Positions 25,691-33,973 of a stretch of DNA of 41,618 bases are shown one piece after another. The notes under the pieces were generated by a model that saw only the letters and a program-made list of their open reading frames with translations, made no database searches and had not been told where the DNA came from. The stretch comes from REEB76 sp049698775 (GTDB lineage Bacteria > Pseudomonadota > Gammaproteobacteria > Natronospirales > REEB76): positions 1-41,618 of the forward strand of contig JBAVYM010000073.1 of the NCBI GenBank assembly GCA_049698775.1. Reading direction: 5' to 3'. The position numbers and the translations under genes were made by a program. Position 1 is the first letter of the stretch; the number at the start of each line of letters is the position of its first letter.

Positions 25691-26118
25691 TGCCTCAGAT
25701 GGCCCGCGCTCTGGCGCTTGATTGTTCCCTTACGATCGCTTGGTACCTGGAAGATGAACGCACCGACTTCACGGAATCAGTGTTTGAGGACCTCGCTCGG
25801 GTTGAAGTGTGGGTACCGGCACTCTGGATGCTGGAATTTCCGAATGCTTTGATTGTGGCAACGAAACGTGGGCGAATATCGGAAAGCTGGCGACGCGATA
25901 TTTTGCAACGTGCGGTTCTGTTGCCTTTGAAGATAGATACTGAACAGGTGCCATTGGAACGGATTAGCGACATCGCACAACAGTTTAATATCACGACCTA
26001 TGATGCGGCCTACCTTGAGCTGGCTCTGCGCCGCAAGATCACACTGGCTACACTCGATACGGCACTCATCACCGCCGCACGCAGTGCGGATCACTCTGTA
26101 TTAGCCGAAACCAGATAA
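25690..26118 (+). CDS. VapC-type PIN-domain toxin
   Basis: A 142-residue PIN nuclease, predicted to cleave tRNA or rRNA. Acidic active-site residues are visible: D11 (ALDCSLTIAW), Glu in the LEFPNAL motif, then Asp in TTYDAAYLELA and in LATLDTAL near the C-terminus, all at normal VapC spacing. ATG 25690 overlaps the antitoxin TGA. The gene is intact and ends 12 bases before tldD, so a stable promoter in front of the pair could also drive tldD. It is not closely similar to the PIN protein at 6047-6478, which belongs to a different PIN subgroup. Confidence 0.88.
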   Translation: MPQMARALALDCSLTIAWYLEDERTDFTESVFEDLARVEVWVPALWMLEFPNALIVATKRGRISESWRRDILQRAVLLPLKIDTEQVPLERISDIAQQFNITTYDAAYLELALRRKITLATLDTALITAARSADHSVLAETR

Positions 26119-26130
26119 CCAACACTTGTC

Positions 26131-27579
26131 ATGAGCATCAGCCCGAATCCTTTGCAAATCGCCAAACACAACCTGCTCGCCGCCTCTGGCATGGATGAAG
26201 GACAGGTGAGCCGTGTGCTGGATCGCATCCTCCGCTACCGGGTGGACAGCGCCGATCTGTATTTCCAGGCCAGCCGCCACGAGTCCTGGTCGCTGGAGGA
26301 CGGTATCGTCAAGGAAGGCTCCCACAACATCGAACAGGGCGTGGGCGTGCGCGCCATCTCCGGCGAGAAGACCGGCTTTGCGTATTCCGACGAAATCCTG
26401 TTGCCGGCGTTGACCCGCGCGGCCGACATGGCGCGCGCCATCGCCAAGCAGGGCGGCACCAACGCTTTGCAGGCCTGGGAGGGCCGCCCGGATCGTCAGC
26501 TTTATGTTCCTCTGGATCCGATCATGACACTCAAGGATGAGGACAAGGTCAAGTTGTTGATGCGCGTGGACGTTGAGGCGCGGCGACTGGATGCGCGCGT
26601 CAAGCAGGTGATAGTGAGCCTTGCCGGTGTGCAGGAAGTGGTGCTGATTGCCGGCAGCGACGGCACTTGGGCCGCGGACGTGCGGCCGCTGGTGCGTTTC
26701 AACGTGAGCGTAATCGCGGAAAAAGATGGCCGGCGCGAGCAGGGCTATGCCGGCGGCGGCGGGCGTTTCGGCTACGACTATTTTCTCGATTCGGAACGCG
26801 CCATACACATTACGCGCGAAGCGGTGCGTACCGCGCTTGTGAATCTGGACGCAGTACCGGCGCCTGCCGGCAGCATGACTGTGGTGCTGGGTCCGGGCTG
26901 GCCGGGGATTTTATTGCACGAAGCCATCGGCCACGGTCTCGAAGGCGACTTCAACCGCAAGGGCACCTCGGCATTCTCCGGGCGTGTGGGTGAAAAGGTT
27001 GCAAGTGAATTATGCACGGTGGTGGACGATGGCACCCTCCCAAATCGCCGTGGCTCGTTAAACGTGGACGATGAAGGCACGCCGACGCAGTGCACCACGC
27101 TTATCGAGAACGGCATTCTGAAAGGCTACATGCAGGACAAGTTGAACGCGCGGCTCATGGGTGTTCAACCTACCGGCAACGGCCGGCGCGAATCCTTCGC
27201 GCACCTGCCCATGCCACGCATGACCAATACTTACATGTTGCCGGGTCCGCATGCGCCGGAAGAAATCATCGCTTCGGTGAAGAAAGGTTTGTACGCAGTC
27301 AATTTCGGCGGCGGGCAGGTGGACATCACCAACGGCAAGTTTGTGTTCTCCGCCAGCGAGGCGTACCTGATAGAAGACGGCAAAGTCACGCAGCCAGTGC
27401 GCGGCGCCACTTTGATCGGCAACGGCCCCGACGTGCTCACGCGCGTGTCCATGGTGGGCAACGATCTGAAACTGGATGAAGGTGTGGGAACCTGCGGCAA
27501 GGAAGGCCAGAGCGTGCCGGTGGGCGTGGGCCAGCCGACCCTGCGGGTGGATGGACTTACGGTCGGTGGTACCTCCTGA
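26131..27579 (+). CDS. tldD: Metalloprotease subunit TldD
   Basis: Works with PmbA/TldE as a heterodimeric zinc metallopeptidase in a barrel-shaped chamber; known roles include processing of modified peptides and degradation of the CcdA antitoxin. The zinc motif HEAIGH (HExxxH) is at residues 263-268 in LLHEAIGHGLEGDFNRKGTSAFSG, and the C-terminal part carries the conserved GFxGGGQVDxTNGxFVFSxSEAY block. Length 482 matches E. coli TldD. ATG 26131 follows the VapC stop by 12 bases. Its partner gene pmbA lies 4.7 kb downstream, past a sedolisin and three minus-strand genes. No terminator is evident in the 252-base gap that follows. Confidence 0.96.
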   Translation: MSISPNPLQIAKHNLLAASGMDEGQVSRVLDRILRYRVDSADLYFQASRHESWSLEDGIVKEGSHNIEQGVGVRAISGEKTGFAYSDEILLPALTRAADMARAIAKQGGTNALQAWEGRPDRQLYVPLDPIMTLKDEDKVKLLMRVDVEARRLDARVKQVIVSLAGVQEVVLIAGSDGTWAADVRPLVRFNVSVIAEKDGRREQGYAGGGGRFGYDYFLDSERAIHITREAVRTALVNLDAVPAPAGSMTVVLGPGWPGILLHEAIGHGLEGDFNRKGTSAFSGRVGEKVASELCTVVDDGTLPNRRGSLNVDDEGTPTQCTTLIENGILKGYMQDKLNARLMGVQPTGNGRRESFAHLPMPRMTNTYMLPGPHAPEEIIASVKKGLYAVNFGGGQVDITNGKFVFSASEAYLIEDGKVTQPVRGATLIGNGPDVLTRVSMVGNDLKLDEGVGTCGKEGQSVPVGVGQPTLRVDGLTVGGTS

Positions 27580-27831
27580 ACAAAATAAATAAATTCACAG
27601 GTTTCTGGAAACCGCACAGATTCTCTGCTATACATATTCACCCTTGAAAGCGATTCACAAGATGGCCGGTTCGGTTGTCGGGGATTTGTTTTTCGGGGTA
27701 TTGATGTGTACCAAGGGGCGATAGCGCAATTCTCAAGGGATTGCGTGTACGAAGTGTGCAAAGATTGTGTGGTTACAGCGCAGGTTCGCGTATTTTACTA
27801 ATGGATCTTAATCACTTTCGGGGGTAACAGT

Positions 27832-29856
27832 ATGTTTTCCATGCATAAGTTGACTTTATACACAAGCTCCGCCCTGCTGGTGCTGGCAGGCTTGGGGATT
27901 TCTTTCTCGGCCACAGCAAATTCGCCCTCAGGCCCGGGTATAACGGCCCGTATGCCAGCGCAGGATCTCGGTCCCACGGTGGCATCCAATATCATCACCA
28001 CCTCTATTTACCTGAATATGGGCGCCGAAAAACGGGCGGAACTCGCGGCCTTCATCAAGGCCACCGTTACGCCCGGTAATCCGCAGTATCGCAAGTTCTT
28101 GACGGTAGCCCAATTCCGGGACGGTTTTGCGCCGTCCAGCGAGAAGATCCAGCAGCTCGTGGCGTATCTGAATTCGCATGGAATCAGAGTGAGTGGCATC
28201 GACCCCGACGGCCTGGGCTTTACTGCCACCGGCAGCGTCGCCCAGTTCGATGGCGCGTTTTCCACGCAGATTCACGATTTCGTGAGGAACGGCCAGCGCT
28301 TCCATCGTCCTGTCATGAAACCCGTGGCACCGGCGGAGTTCGCTGACTTGCTGTTGTCAATGCCGGGATTGAGCAGCGAACCCGGGCGCTTCCGGCCTAA
28401 GAATGTGCGCCTCGGCCAGGGAGCCTTTGCAAATATCAAACCACCCGTCTGGAATGAGGTGCGTCGGCCTGGTGCCGGGACTGCCTCAGGCATACCAGGG
28501 GAATACACTGTGGGTGATGTGGCGAATTTCTATCAGGTAAATCCTCTATACCAAGCGCATAACCTGGGCGGAGGTCGCTCGATCGGCATCATGACCTTGG
28601 CCAACTTCAATATGGTTGATGCATATGCCTATTGGTCGGACATCGGTCTCAGTGTGAAGTCCAACCGCATACAAAAAGTACTGGTGGACGGCGGCATACT
28701 GATTACTTGCCAGCCTCCCTCGAACCCATTTCCATGTGGAAGTGATGAAACTTCTTTGGATGTTGAGCAGTCCGGCGGTTTGGCGCCCAATGCAAATATC
28801 CAAGTATATATTGCGCCGAACACCAACCAGGGCTTCATCGATTTGTTCAAGGTTGCAGTAAACACGAACTGGGCGGGTACCCTGTCCATCAGTTGGGGCG
28901 AGCCGGAAGTCTACTATTTTGCCGCTTTTAACGGTGGGACCGACTACACCGACCAGTTGGTCACCATTGACCAGTATCTGATGCAGGGCGCGGCCCAAGG
29001 CCAGTCCATCTTCACCGCGGCCGGCGATTCAGGAGCGTATGACACGGTGAGGTCTGCCGGTTCCCTCGGGGGACCCGGGTTCGACCCGCTGTCGGTGGAT
29101 TACCCGTCATCGGATCCCTACATTACTTCCGCAGGCGGTACAACCACCCCGGTATTCTTGGATTTCGGAAGTGCAGGTACCGTCAATATCACCAGTGAAC
29201 AAGTATGGGGCTGGGATTACCTGGAAGGGGTCTGCAGCGCATTGGGTTTTGACCCAATAAGCTGCGGAATTTATTCAAGTGGTGGTGGCGGCGGCGTGAG
29301 TGTTTATTGGCCGGTGCCGGCTTACCAGCAGTACGTGCAAGGCATCACGCTGAGCCAGCCAGGCCAGAGCTTCGTTGATGCCGACTTCTTCGGTACCAGT
29401 GTTAATTATAGCTTCCCGCCAAATTACGCCGGCCGCAACACGCCGGATCTGTCGCTCAATGCGGACCCGGAGACCGGTTATATTGTCGTGGATTGCATCG
29501 ACTTTCCCGAGCCGGCCAACCCCGGTTGTGTGGCCACCGGTTACGGCGGTACCAGTTTCGTGGCGCCGCAGCTGAACGGTATCACCACGCTGGTGAATCA
29601 GGCGGTCGGCTCGCGACGGGTGGGTTTCCTGAACCCGAGCATCTACCTGATGCAGCAGCTCTATGGTTCCGGCCCACCATCACCCTTCAATTATATTTAC
29701 AATGGTGACAACTGGTTTTACTGTGGCGCTTATTGCTTCGAAGATAGTGCCTACGGCAATGGCGTTGGCATCGGGACGATCAATGCGGGAGATCTGGCAT
29801 TAGCGTTTGGCTGGAAACCACCCTACGTGGTGCAATCCATGCTCCAAAAGCACTAA
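27832..29856 (+). CDS. Secreted sedolisin (peptidase family S53), pro-kumamolisin type
   Basis: A secreted serine-carboxyl protease active at acid pH in characterised relatives. Order: signal peptide (residues 1-30, cleavage near SATA), Pro-kumamolisin activation domain (about 35-185), and catalytic domain (about 215-674). The catalytic set is present: E306 and D310 in SDETSLDVEQ (ExxxD), oxyanion D399 in FTAAGDSGAYD, and nucleophile S575 in GYGGTSFVAPQ. The D399-S575 distance is about 60 residues longer than in kumamolisin because of an insertion around 460-520 containing two Cys and a GGGGG stretch. ATG 27832 has GGGGG seven bases upstream. The gene is monocistronic, ending at a strong intrinsic terminator, and is inserted between tldD and the yjgA/pmbA region. 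Confidence 0.93.
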   Translation: MFSMHKLTLYTSSALLVLAGLGISFSATANSPSGPGITARMPAQDLGPTVASNIITTSIYLNMGAEKRAELAAFIKATVTPGNPQYRKFLTVAQFRDGFAPSSEKIQQLVAYLNSHGIRVSGIDPDGLGFTATGSVAQFDGAFSTQIHDFVRNGQRFHRPVMKPVAPAEFADLLLSMPGLSSEPGRFRPKNVRLGQGAFANIKPPVWNEVRRPGAGTASGIPGEYTVGDVANFYQVNPLYQAHNLGGGRSIGIMTLANFNMVDAYAYWSDIGLSVKSNRIQKVLVDGGILITCQPPSNPFPCGSDETSLDVEQSGGLAPNANIQVYIAPNTNQGFIDLFKVAVNTNWAGTLSISWGEPEVYYFAAFNGGTDYTDQLVTIDQYLMQGAAQGQSIFTAAGDSGAYDTVRSAGSLGGPGFDPLSVDYPSSDPYITSAGGTTTPVFLDFGSAGTVNITSEQVWGWDYLEGVCSALGFDPISCGIYSSGGGGGVSVYWPVPAYQQYVQGITLSQPGQSFVDADFFGTSVNYSFPPNYAGRNTPDLSLNADPETGYIVVDCIDFPEPANPGCVATGYGGTSFVAPQLNGITTLVNQAVGSRRVGFLNPSIYLMQQLYGSGPPSPFNYIYNGDNWFYCGAYCFEDSAYGNGVGIGTINAGDLALAFGWKPPYVVQSMLQKH

Positions 29857-29880
29857 GTCAGGCTAGGGACTTTGCAAGCA

Positions 29881-29915
29881 GCCCCTTCCCGGGAAACCGG
29901 GAAGGGGCTTTTTTT
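29881..29915 (+). terminator. Strong rho-independent terminator after the sedolisin gene
   Basis: A perfect 12-bp stem (GCCCCTTCCCGG / CCGGGAAGGGGC) with a GAAA tetraloop is followed by seven T residues. There is no T-run on the other strand, so it serves only the plus-strand gene, 24 bases after its stop codon. Confidence 0.95.
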
Positions 29916-29980
29916 ACACGACAGGTTCTGTACTTGTCTTGCAGAATGAACGCCGGGCTGGGCAGATTGATGATCAGTTA

Positions 29981-31105
29981 TCAGTAATCCATGCCGGGAA
30001 ATTTTTTCAACCGCATCAGTAGTTCCTTGCGGGTCTTGCACACCAGCGTAGCGTGACCGAGTTTGCGTCCCGGGCGCGCTTGTTTGCCGTAGTCGTGATA
30101 ATGCGCGCCCGGTGTCTTGAGCACGCTTGCCATTGCGGGTATCTGGCCGATGAAATTTACCATGGCGGAATAACCGAGGGCCGCGGTGTCACCCAGCGGC
30201 AGATCGAGGAGGGCGCGGATGTGGTTCTCGAACTGGCTGGTGACCGCGCCTTCGATGGTCCAGTGGCCGGAATTATGCACGCGCGGCGCAGTCTCATTGG
30301 CAATCAGCCGGCCCTGCTTCACGAAGAACTCGATGGTGAGCACGCCGGTGTAATGGAAGTGATCGAGCACGCGCCGCATGTGCTTCTGCGCCAGTGTTTG
30401 CAGTCGCGGGTCCGGATACGGCGCGATGGAGAGGCGCAAAATCCCATCACGATGATGGTTCTCAGTCAGCGGGTAGAACGCCGTTTGGCGTTGCCGGTTA
30501 CGCACGCCGATGAGTGAAACCTCGCGCTCGAATTCAATGAACTGCTCTAGGATCAGCGGCACGCCGCCCAGGGCATTGAACGCACTACCGAGTTCCGCGG
30601 GGCTGCGAATAGTGCGCTGGCCGCGGCCGTCGTAGCCCAGGCGACGGGTTTTGAGCACTGCCGGGTAACCGAGGGCGTGTATGGCTTCCTCCAGATCCGG
30701 CATGCTGTCCACCGTGCGGTATTGGGGGGTCGGAATTTTCAGTGACTTGAATAATTGTTTTTCCGATAACCGGTCCTGGCCGGTCGCAAGCGCTGCCACC
30801 GGCGGCAGGAAGGTTTTCTGTTTCGGAATGTCGCCGAGTGCCGCGACCGGCACGTTCTCCACATCGTAGGTGAGCAAGTCCACGCGCGCGGCGAGTTGCG
30901 CGATCTTCTGCGCATCGCTGAATTCACCGAGCAGGATTTCGCCCACCTGTGCGCCGGGCGCGTCGGCGCTCTTGTCCAGGAAAATGAATTTCAGACCGAG
31001 CGGGTAACCCGCCAGCGCCAACATGCGGCCGAGTTGCCCGGCGCCGATAATGCCGATGGTTTTGTGCGTGGGAATGGGATTTTTATTTGGCTGTTTTTGA
31101 TCCAT
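29981..31105 (-). CDS. purK: 5-(carboxyamino)imidazole ribonucleotide synthase PurK
   Basis: ATP-grasp enzyme that carboxylates AIR to N5-CAIR in purine synthesis. The N-terminal nucleotide-fold motif is IGIIGAGQLGRMLALAGYPLG. The ATP-grasp core includes YPAVLKTRRLGYDGRGQ and the metal/ATP residues in NETAPRVHNSGHWTIEG, all strongly conserved in PurK. Length is 374 residues. It follows purE by 69 bases on the same strand, the usual purE-purK order. It converges with the sedolisin gene; I see no clear terminator on its own strand. Confidence 0.96.
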   Translation of the reverse strand: MDQKQPNKNPIPTHKTIGIIGAGQLGRMLALAGYPLGLKFIFLDKSADAPGAQVGEILLGEFSDAQKIAQLAARVDLLTYDVENVPVAALGDIPKQKTFLPPVAALATGQDRLSEKQLFKSLKIPTPQYRTVDSMPDLEEAIHALGYPAVLKTRRLGYDGRGQRTIRSPAELGSAFNALGGVPLILEQFIEFEREVSLIGVRNRQRQTAFYPLTENHHRDGILRLSIAPYPDPRLQTLAQKHMRRVLDHFHYTGVLTIEFFVKQGRLIANETAPRVHNSGHWTIEGAVTSQFENHIRALLDLPLGDTAALGYSAMVNFIGQIPAMASVLKTPGAHYHDYGKQARPGRKLGHATLVCKTRKELLMRLKKFPGMDY

Positions 31106-31174
31106 GTCAGTCCGCCTGGAGAAACGCCGGAATCGGCCGTATGCAGCGAATGAACATGACGCACTGTGTCCGGA

Positions 31175-31675
31175 TTATCTGGAAGGGTCGGGGTTTTTGA
31201 GTACGGTTTGCGTCTGGGTATGACGGAACTTGTCCAAGCGCTTACGGATATCGGGGTACTTGTTGCCGAGAATCGCGGCCGCGAGTAGCGCCGCGTTCAC
31301 CGCGCCCGCCTCGCCGATGGCGAGCGTGCCGACCGGCACACCGGCCGGCATCTGCACGATGGACAGCAGCGAATCCACGCCCTTGAGTGCCTTGGATTTC
31401 ACCGGCACGCCCAGCACCGGTAGTGAAGTTTTGGCGGCTACCATGCCCGGCAGGTGCGCGGCGCCGCCGGCGCCGGCGATGATGACTTCCAGTCCGCGCC
31501 CGGCGGCGGATGCCGCGTACTCGAACAACAGATCCGGCGTGCGATGCGCTGAAACCACGCGCTGCTCGTAGGGAATGCCCAGTTGATCGAGGGTTTTGGC
31601 GGCGTGTTCCAACGTCCCCCAGTCAGACTTGGAGCCCATGATGAGACCGACAAGTGTATTTATGGGGGCCCTCAT
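31175..31675 (-). CDS. purE: N5-carboxyaminoimidazole ribonucleotide mutase PurE
   Basis: Class I PurE, which rearranges N5-CAIR to CAIR. Signature motifs are present in order: LIMGSKSDWGTLEHA, QRVVSAHRTPDLL with the catalytic His, and IAGAGGAAHLPGMVAAKTSLPVLGVPV. The protein has 166 residues, typical for the bacterial class. The conserved SAHRTP and AGAGGAAHLPGM motifs separate it from class II enzymes. It lies between yjgA (40 bases upstream) and purK, all on the minus strand, and may be co-transcribed with them. Confidence 0.97.
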   Translation of the reverse strand: MRAPINTLVGLIMGSKSDWGTLEHAAKTLDQLGIPYEQRVVSAHRTPDLLFEYAASAAGRGLEVIIAGAGGAAHLPGMVAAKTSLPVLGVPVKSKALKGVDSLLSIVQMPAGVPVGTLAIGEAGAVNAALLAAAILGNKYPDIRKRLDKFRHTQTQTVLKNPDPSR

Positions 31676-31715
31676 CGACGTATTTTAGCCTGCCAACGGC
31701 AACTCACCAACAGCG

Positions 31716-32210
31716 TCAAACGATTTTCTGCAGGTAACGGAACAGTTTGCGGGCGTGCTGGGTTGAGCGGCCGGCAGCCGCTTCCTGGGCCGCGGCACGC
31801 AGGGCCTGTCGGAGTTGTTGCCGATCGGCTGATGGATACTGGTTCAGGAACTCGGCCAGCGCCGCGTCGCCTTCGGCGATCAGCCGGTCGCGCCAGCGCT
31901 CGGTCTGCTTGAAGCGCGACTTGGCCGCCCGGTCGGCACTATGCAGTTGCTCCAGCTTGGCGCGGATCGGCGCGGGATCAATCTCACACATCAGCCGGCC
32001 GATATATTGCCGCTGACGCTTGAGCGCGCCGTGACTCGCGATATGACGCGCGAAGACCACCGCATCGTGCAATTTCTCCGGCAAGCGCAGCGCCGCGAGC
32101 TGCTGGTCTGGTAATTCCACCAGTTCCTCACCAAGTTTCTGCAGCGCCTGCACTTCGCGCTTCAATTGCGAGCGGCTGGGGCTTTCAGGAATATCCGCGT
32201 CGGCTTTCAT
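31716..32210 (-). CDS. yjgA: Ribosome-associated protein YjgA/DarP (DUF615)
   Basis: Small, highly charged factor that associates with the large ribosomal subunit and aids late 50S assembly. Visible DUF615 blocks are PSRSQLKREVQALQKLGEEL near the start, LRLPEKLHDAVVFARHIASHGALKRQRQYIGRLM in the middle, and a helical C-terminus with RQLRQALRAAAQEAAAGRS and KLFRYLQ. Length 164 residues. It is divergently arranged with pmbA, as in E. coli and many gammaproteobacteria, with start codons only 11-41 bases apart, so the two promoters must lie within each other's coding sequences or overlap. Confidence 0.94.
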   Translation of the reverse strand: MKADADIPESPSRSQLKREVQALQKLGEELVELPDQQLAALRLPEKLHDAVVFARHIASHGALKRQRQYIGRLMCEIDPAPIRAKLEQLHSADRAAKSRFKQTERWRDRLIAEGDAALAEFLNQYPSADRQQLRQALRAAAQEAAAGRSTQHARKLFRYLQKIV

Positions 32211-32251
32211 GGGCTTACAATATGCAACCTTTCGGGTATTTCGGGAACTAC

Positions 32252-33604
32252 ATGCACGCGCGCGCCAAACATGATACTACGAGCTATTCGCAGGACGACC
32301 TCAAGACGCTGGTGGAGCGCGTGTTGAATGACGCGCACGTACAAGGCGCGAGCCAGGCGGAGGCGGGCGTCAGCGTTGAATCGGGCTTGAGCTTGAGCGT
32401 GCGTCTGGGTGAAGTGGAAACCCTCGAATACCAGCGCGATCGTGGCCTCGGCGTCACCGTGTACTTCGGCACCCGCAAGGGTTCCGCCAGCACCTCGGAT
32501 CTGTCGCCGGCCGCTGTTAACGAAAGCCTGCGTGCCGCCTGCAGCATCGCGCGTTACACCGCCGAAGATGCCTGCGCCGGGCTTGCCGATGCGGCACTCA
32601 TGGCGAAAGACATTCCCGATCTGGACCTGTGCCATCCCTGGACACTGGAACCGGAACAGGCCATCGAACTCGCGCGCCGCTGTGAAGACGCGGCACGTGG
32701 TTTCGATCCGCGCATCGTGAATTCCGAAGGCGCCACTATCACTTCACATCAGGGCGTGCGCGTGTACGGCAACAGCCACGGCTTCATGGGCGGCAGCGAG
32801 AGCACCAGCCACAGCTTGAGTTGCGCGGTCATCGGCCGCGCGGGTGAAAGCCTGCAGCGGGATTACTGGTATAGCAGCGTGCGTGATGCGGGTGAACTCG
32901 AGTCCGCGGAGGCCGTGGGGCGCAAGGCGGCGGAACGCACTGTGGCGCGCCTGGGCGCGCGCAGGCTCAGCACGCGCCAATCGCCGGTGCTGTTCACGCC
33001 AGACGTAGCCCGCGGTCTCATCGGTCATTTTCTGGGCGCGATTCGAGGCGGCGCTCAGTATCGTGAAGCGTCGTTTTTGCTGAATGCCGCGGGCGAAAAA
33101 ATCTTTCCGGATTTCGTGCAATTTTCCGAACGACCCCATCTGAAGAAAGCGCTGGCCAGCGCGGCCTTCGACCACGAGGGCGTGGCCACCCGTGACCGGG
33201 AGCTGGTAGATCAGGGCGCGTTACAACACTATTTGCTGAACAGCTATTCCGCACGCAAGCTGAAGTTGCAAAGCACCGGCCATGCCGGCGGTGTGCACAA
33301 TCTCATCGTGAAACCCGGACCGCTGGATTTCAGCGGTTTGCTGAAGGAGATGGGCACCGGCCTCGTGGTCACGGAACTCATGGGCCAGGGCGTGAATGGC
33401 GTCACCGGAGATTATTCACGAGGCGCCACGGGTTTCTGGGTGGAAAACGGCGAGCTCGCCTATCCGGTGGAGGAAATCACCATCGCCGGCAATCTCAAGG
33501 ACATGTACCGTAACATCGCCGCCGTCGGCAACGATGTGGACTTGCGTGGTGGCATTCGCACCGGCTCGATTCTGGTTGGCGAGATGATCATCGCCGGCGA
33601 TTGA
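32252..33604 (+). CDS. pmbA: Metalloprotease subunit PmbA/TldE
   Basis: Partner of TldD in the TldD/E protease, known for maturation of microcin B17 and similar modified peptides. It lacks the HExxxH motif, as expected for the TldE subunit. Conserved blocks include GSASTSDLSP, FWVENGELAYPVEEITIAGNLKDM and STGHAGGVHNL, very close to E. coli PmbA. I use ATG 32252 (450 residues), which leaves about 27 residues before the conserved GASQAE block; ATG 32222 (460 residues) is an alternative only 11 bases from the divergent yjgA start. Downstream is a 370-base, multi-hairpin intergenic region. Confidence 0.94.
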   Translation: MHARAKHDTTSYSQDDLKTLVERVLNDAHVQGASQAEAGVSVESGLSLSVRLGEVETLEYQRDRGLGVTVYFGTRKGSASTSDLSPAAVNESLRAACSIARYTAEDACAGLADAALMAKDIPDLDLCHPWTLEPEQAIELARRCEDAARGFDPRIVNSEGATITSHQGVRVYGNSHGFMGGSESTSHSLSCAVIGRAGESLQRDYWYSSVRDAGELESAEAVGRKAAERTVARLGARRLSTRQSPVLFTPDVARGLIGHFLGAIRGGAQYREASFLLNAAGEKIFPDFVQFSERPHLKKALASAAFDHEGVATRDRELVDQGALQHYLLNSYSARKLKLQSTGHAGGVHNLIVKPGPLDFSGLLKEMGTGLVVTELMGQGVNGVTGDYSRGATGFWVENGELAYPVEEITIAGNLKDMYRNIAAVGNDVDLRGGIRTGSILVGEMIIAGD

Positions 33605-33654
33605 TTTTGCGCGACTGCGCCGCGGCCGATATATCGCGGGGTTCCGCCCCCGCC

Positions 33655-33815
33655 CGACGGGTGACTTTTGTTTCGGCAAAAGTCACCAAAACCATTCCCC
33701 CGGAGCGCGGGTCGCCGAAAGACGGCGACTACCCTGCGCGTTTCGCGAGCGGCGGAGTCCGGCCGAGAGGCGATCCCTCGCCTCGCGGCCGGAGCGCCGC
33801 CGTCCTTGGCGGCGC
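33655..33815. repeat. Multi-hairpin GC-rich intergenic cassette after pmbA
   Basis: Within the 33605-33973 gap four inverted repeats follow one another. 33660-33687 is an 11-bp perfect stem GGTGACTTTTG/CAAAAGTCACC with loop TTTCGG. 33711-33729 is GTCGCC/GGCGAC. 33759-33792 has 14-bp arms with one mismatch and loop ATCCCT. 33794-33815 is GCGCCGCC/GGCGGCGC with loop GTCCTT. The GTGACTTTTGTTTCGGCAAA core resembles an intergenic repeat that I recall as frequent in Xanthomonadales-type genomes; that is from memory. The remaining 33816-33973 shows only the AAGGAG ribosome-binding site of the next gene. Confidence 0.6.
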
Positions 33816-33973
33816 CCCTGTGGGCTGGCCTTGCTCGCTCCAGTGCCCGGCTCGCGCTACGGGTGCAAGAGCAAGACCGCATAAATCCCGCCGCCGCAGG
33901 CCGCAAAATTCTCCAATTCAGGAAGCAATTGTTCTAGGATGCGGCATTCGGAAATCTCGAAAGGAGAACCGCC

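Noticed and set aside
27600..27613. GGTTTC-TG-GAAACC after tldD as a terminator
   Set aside because: The stem is only 6 bp with a 2-base loop and no T-tract. The rest of the 27580-27831 gap shows no convincing promoter or RNA either.
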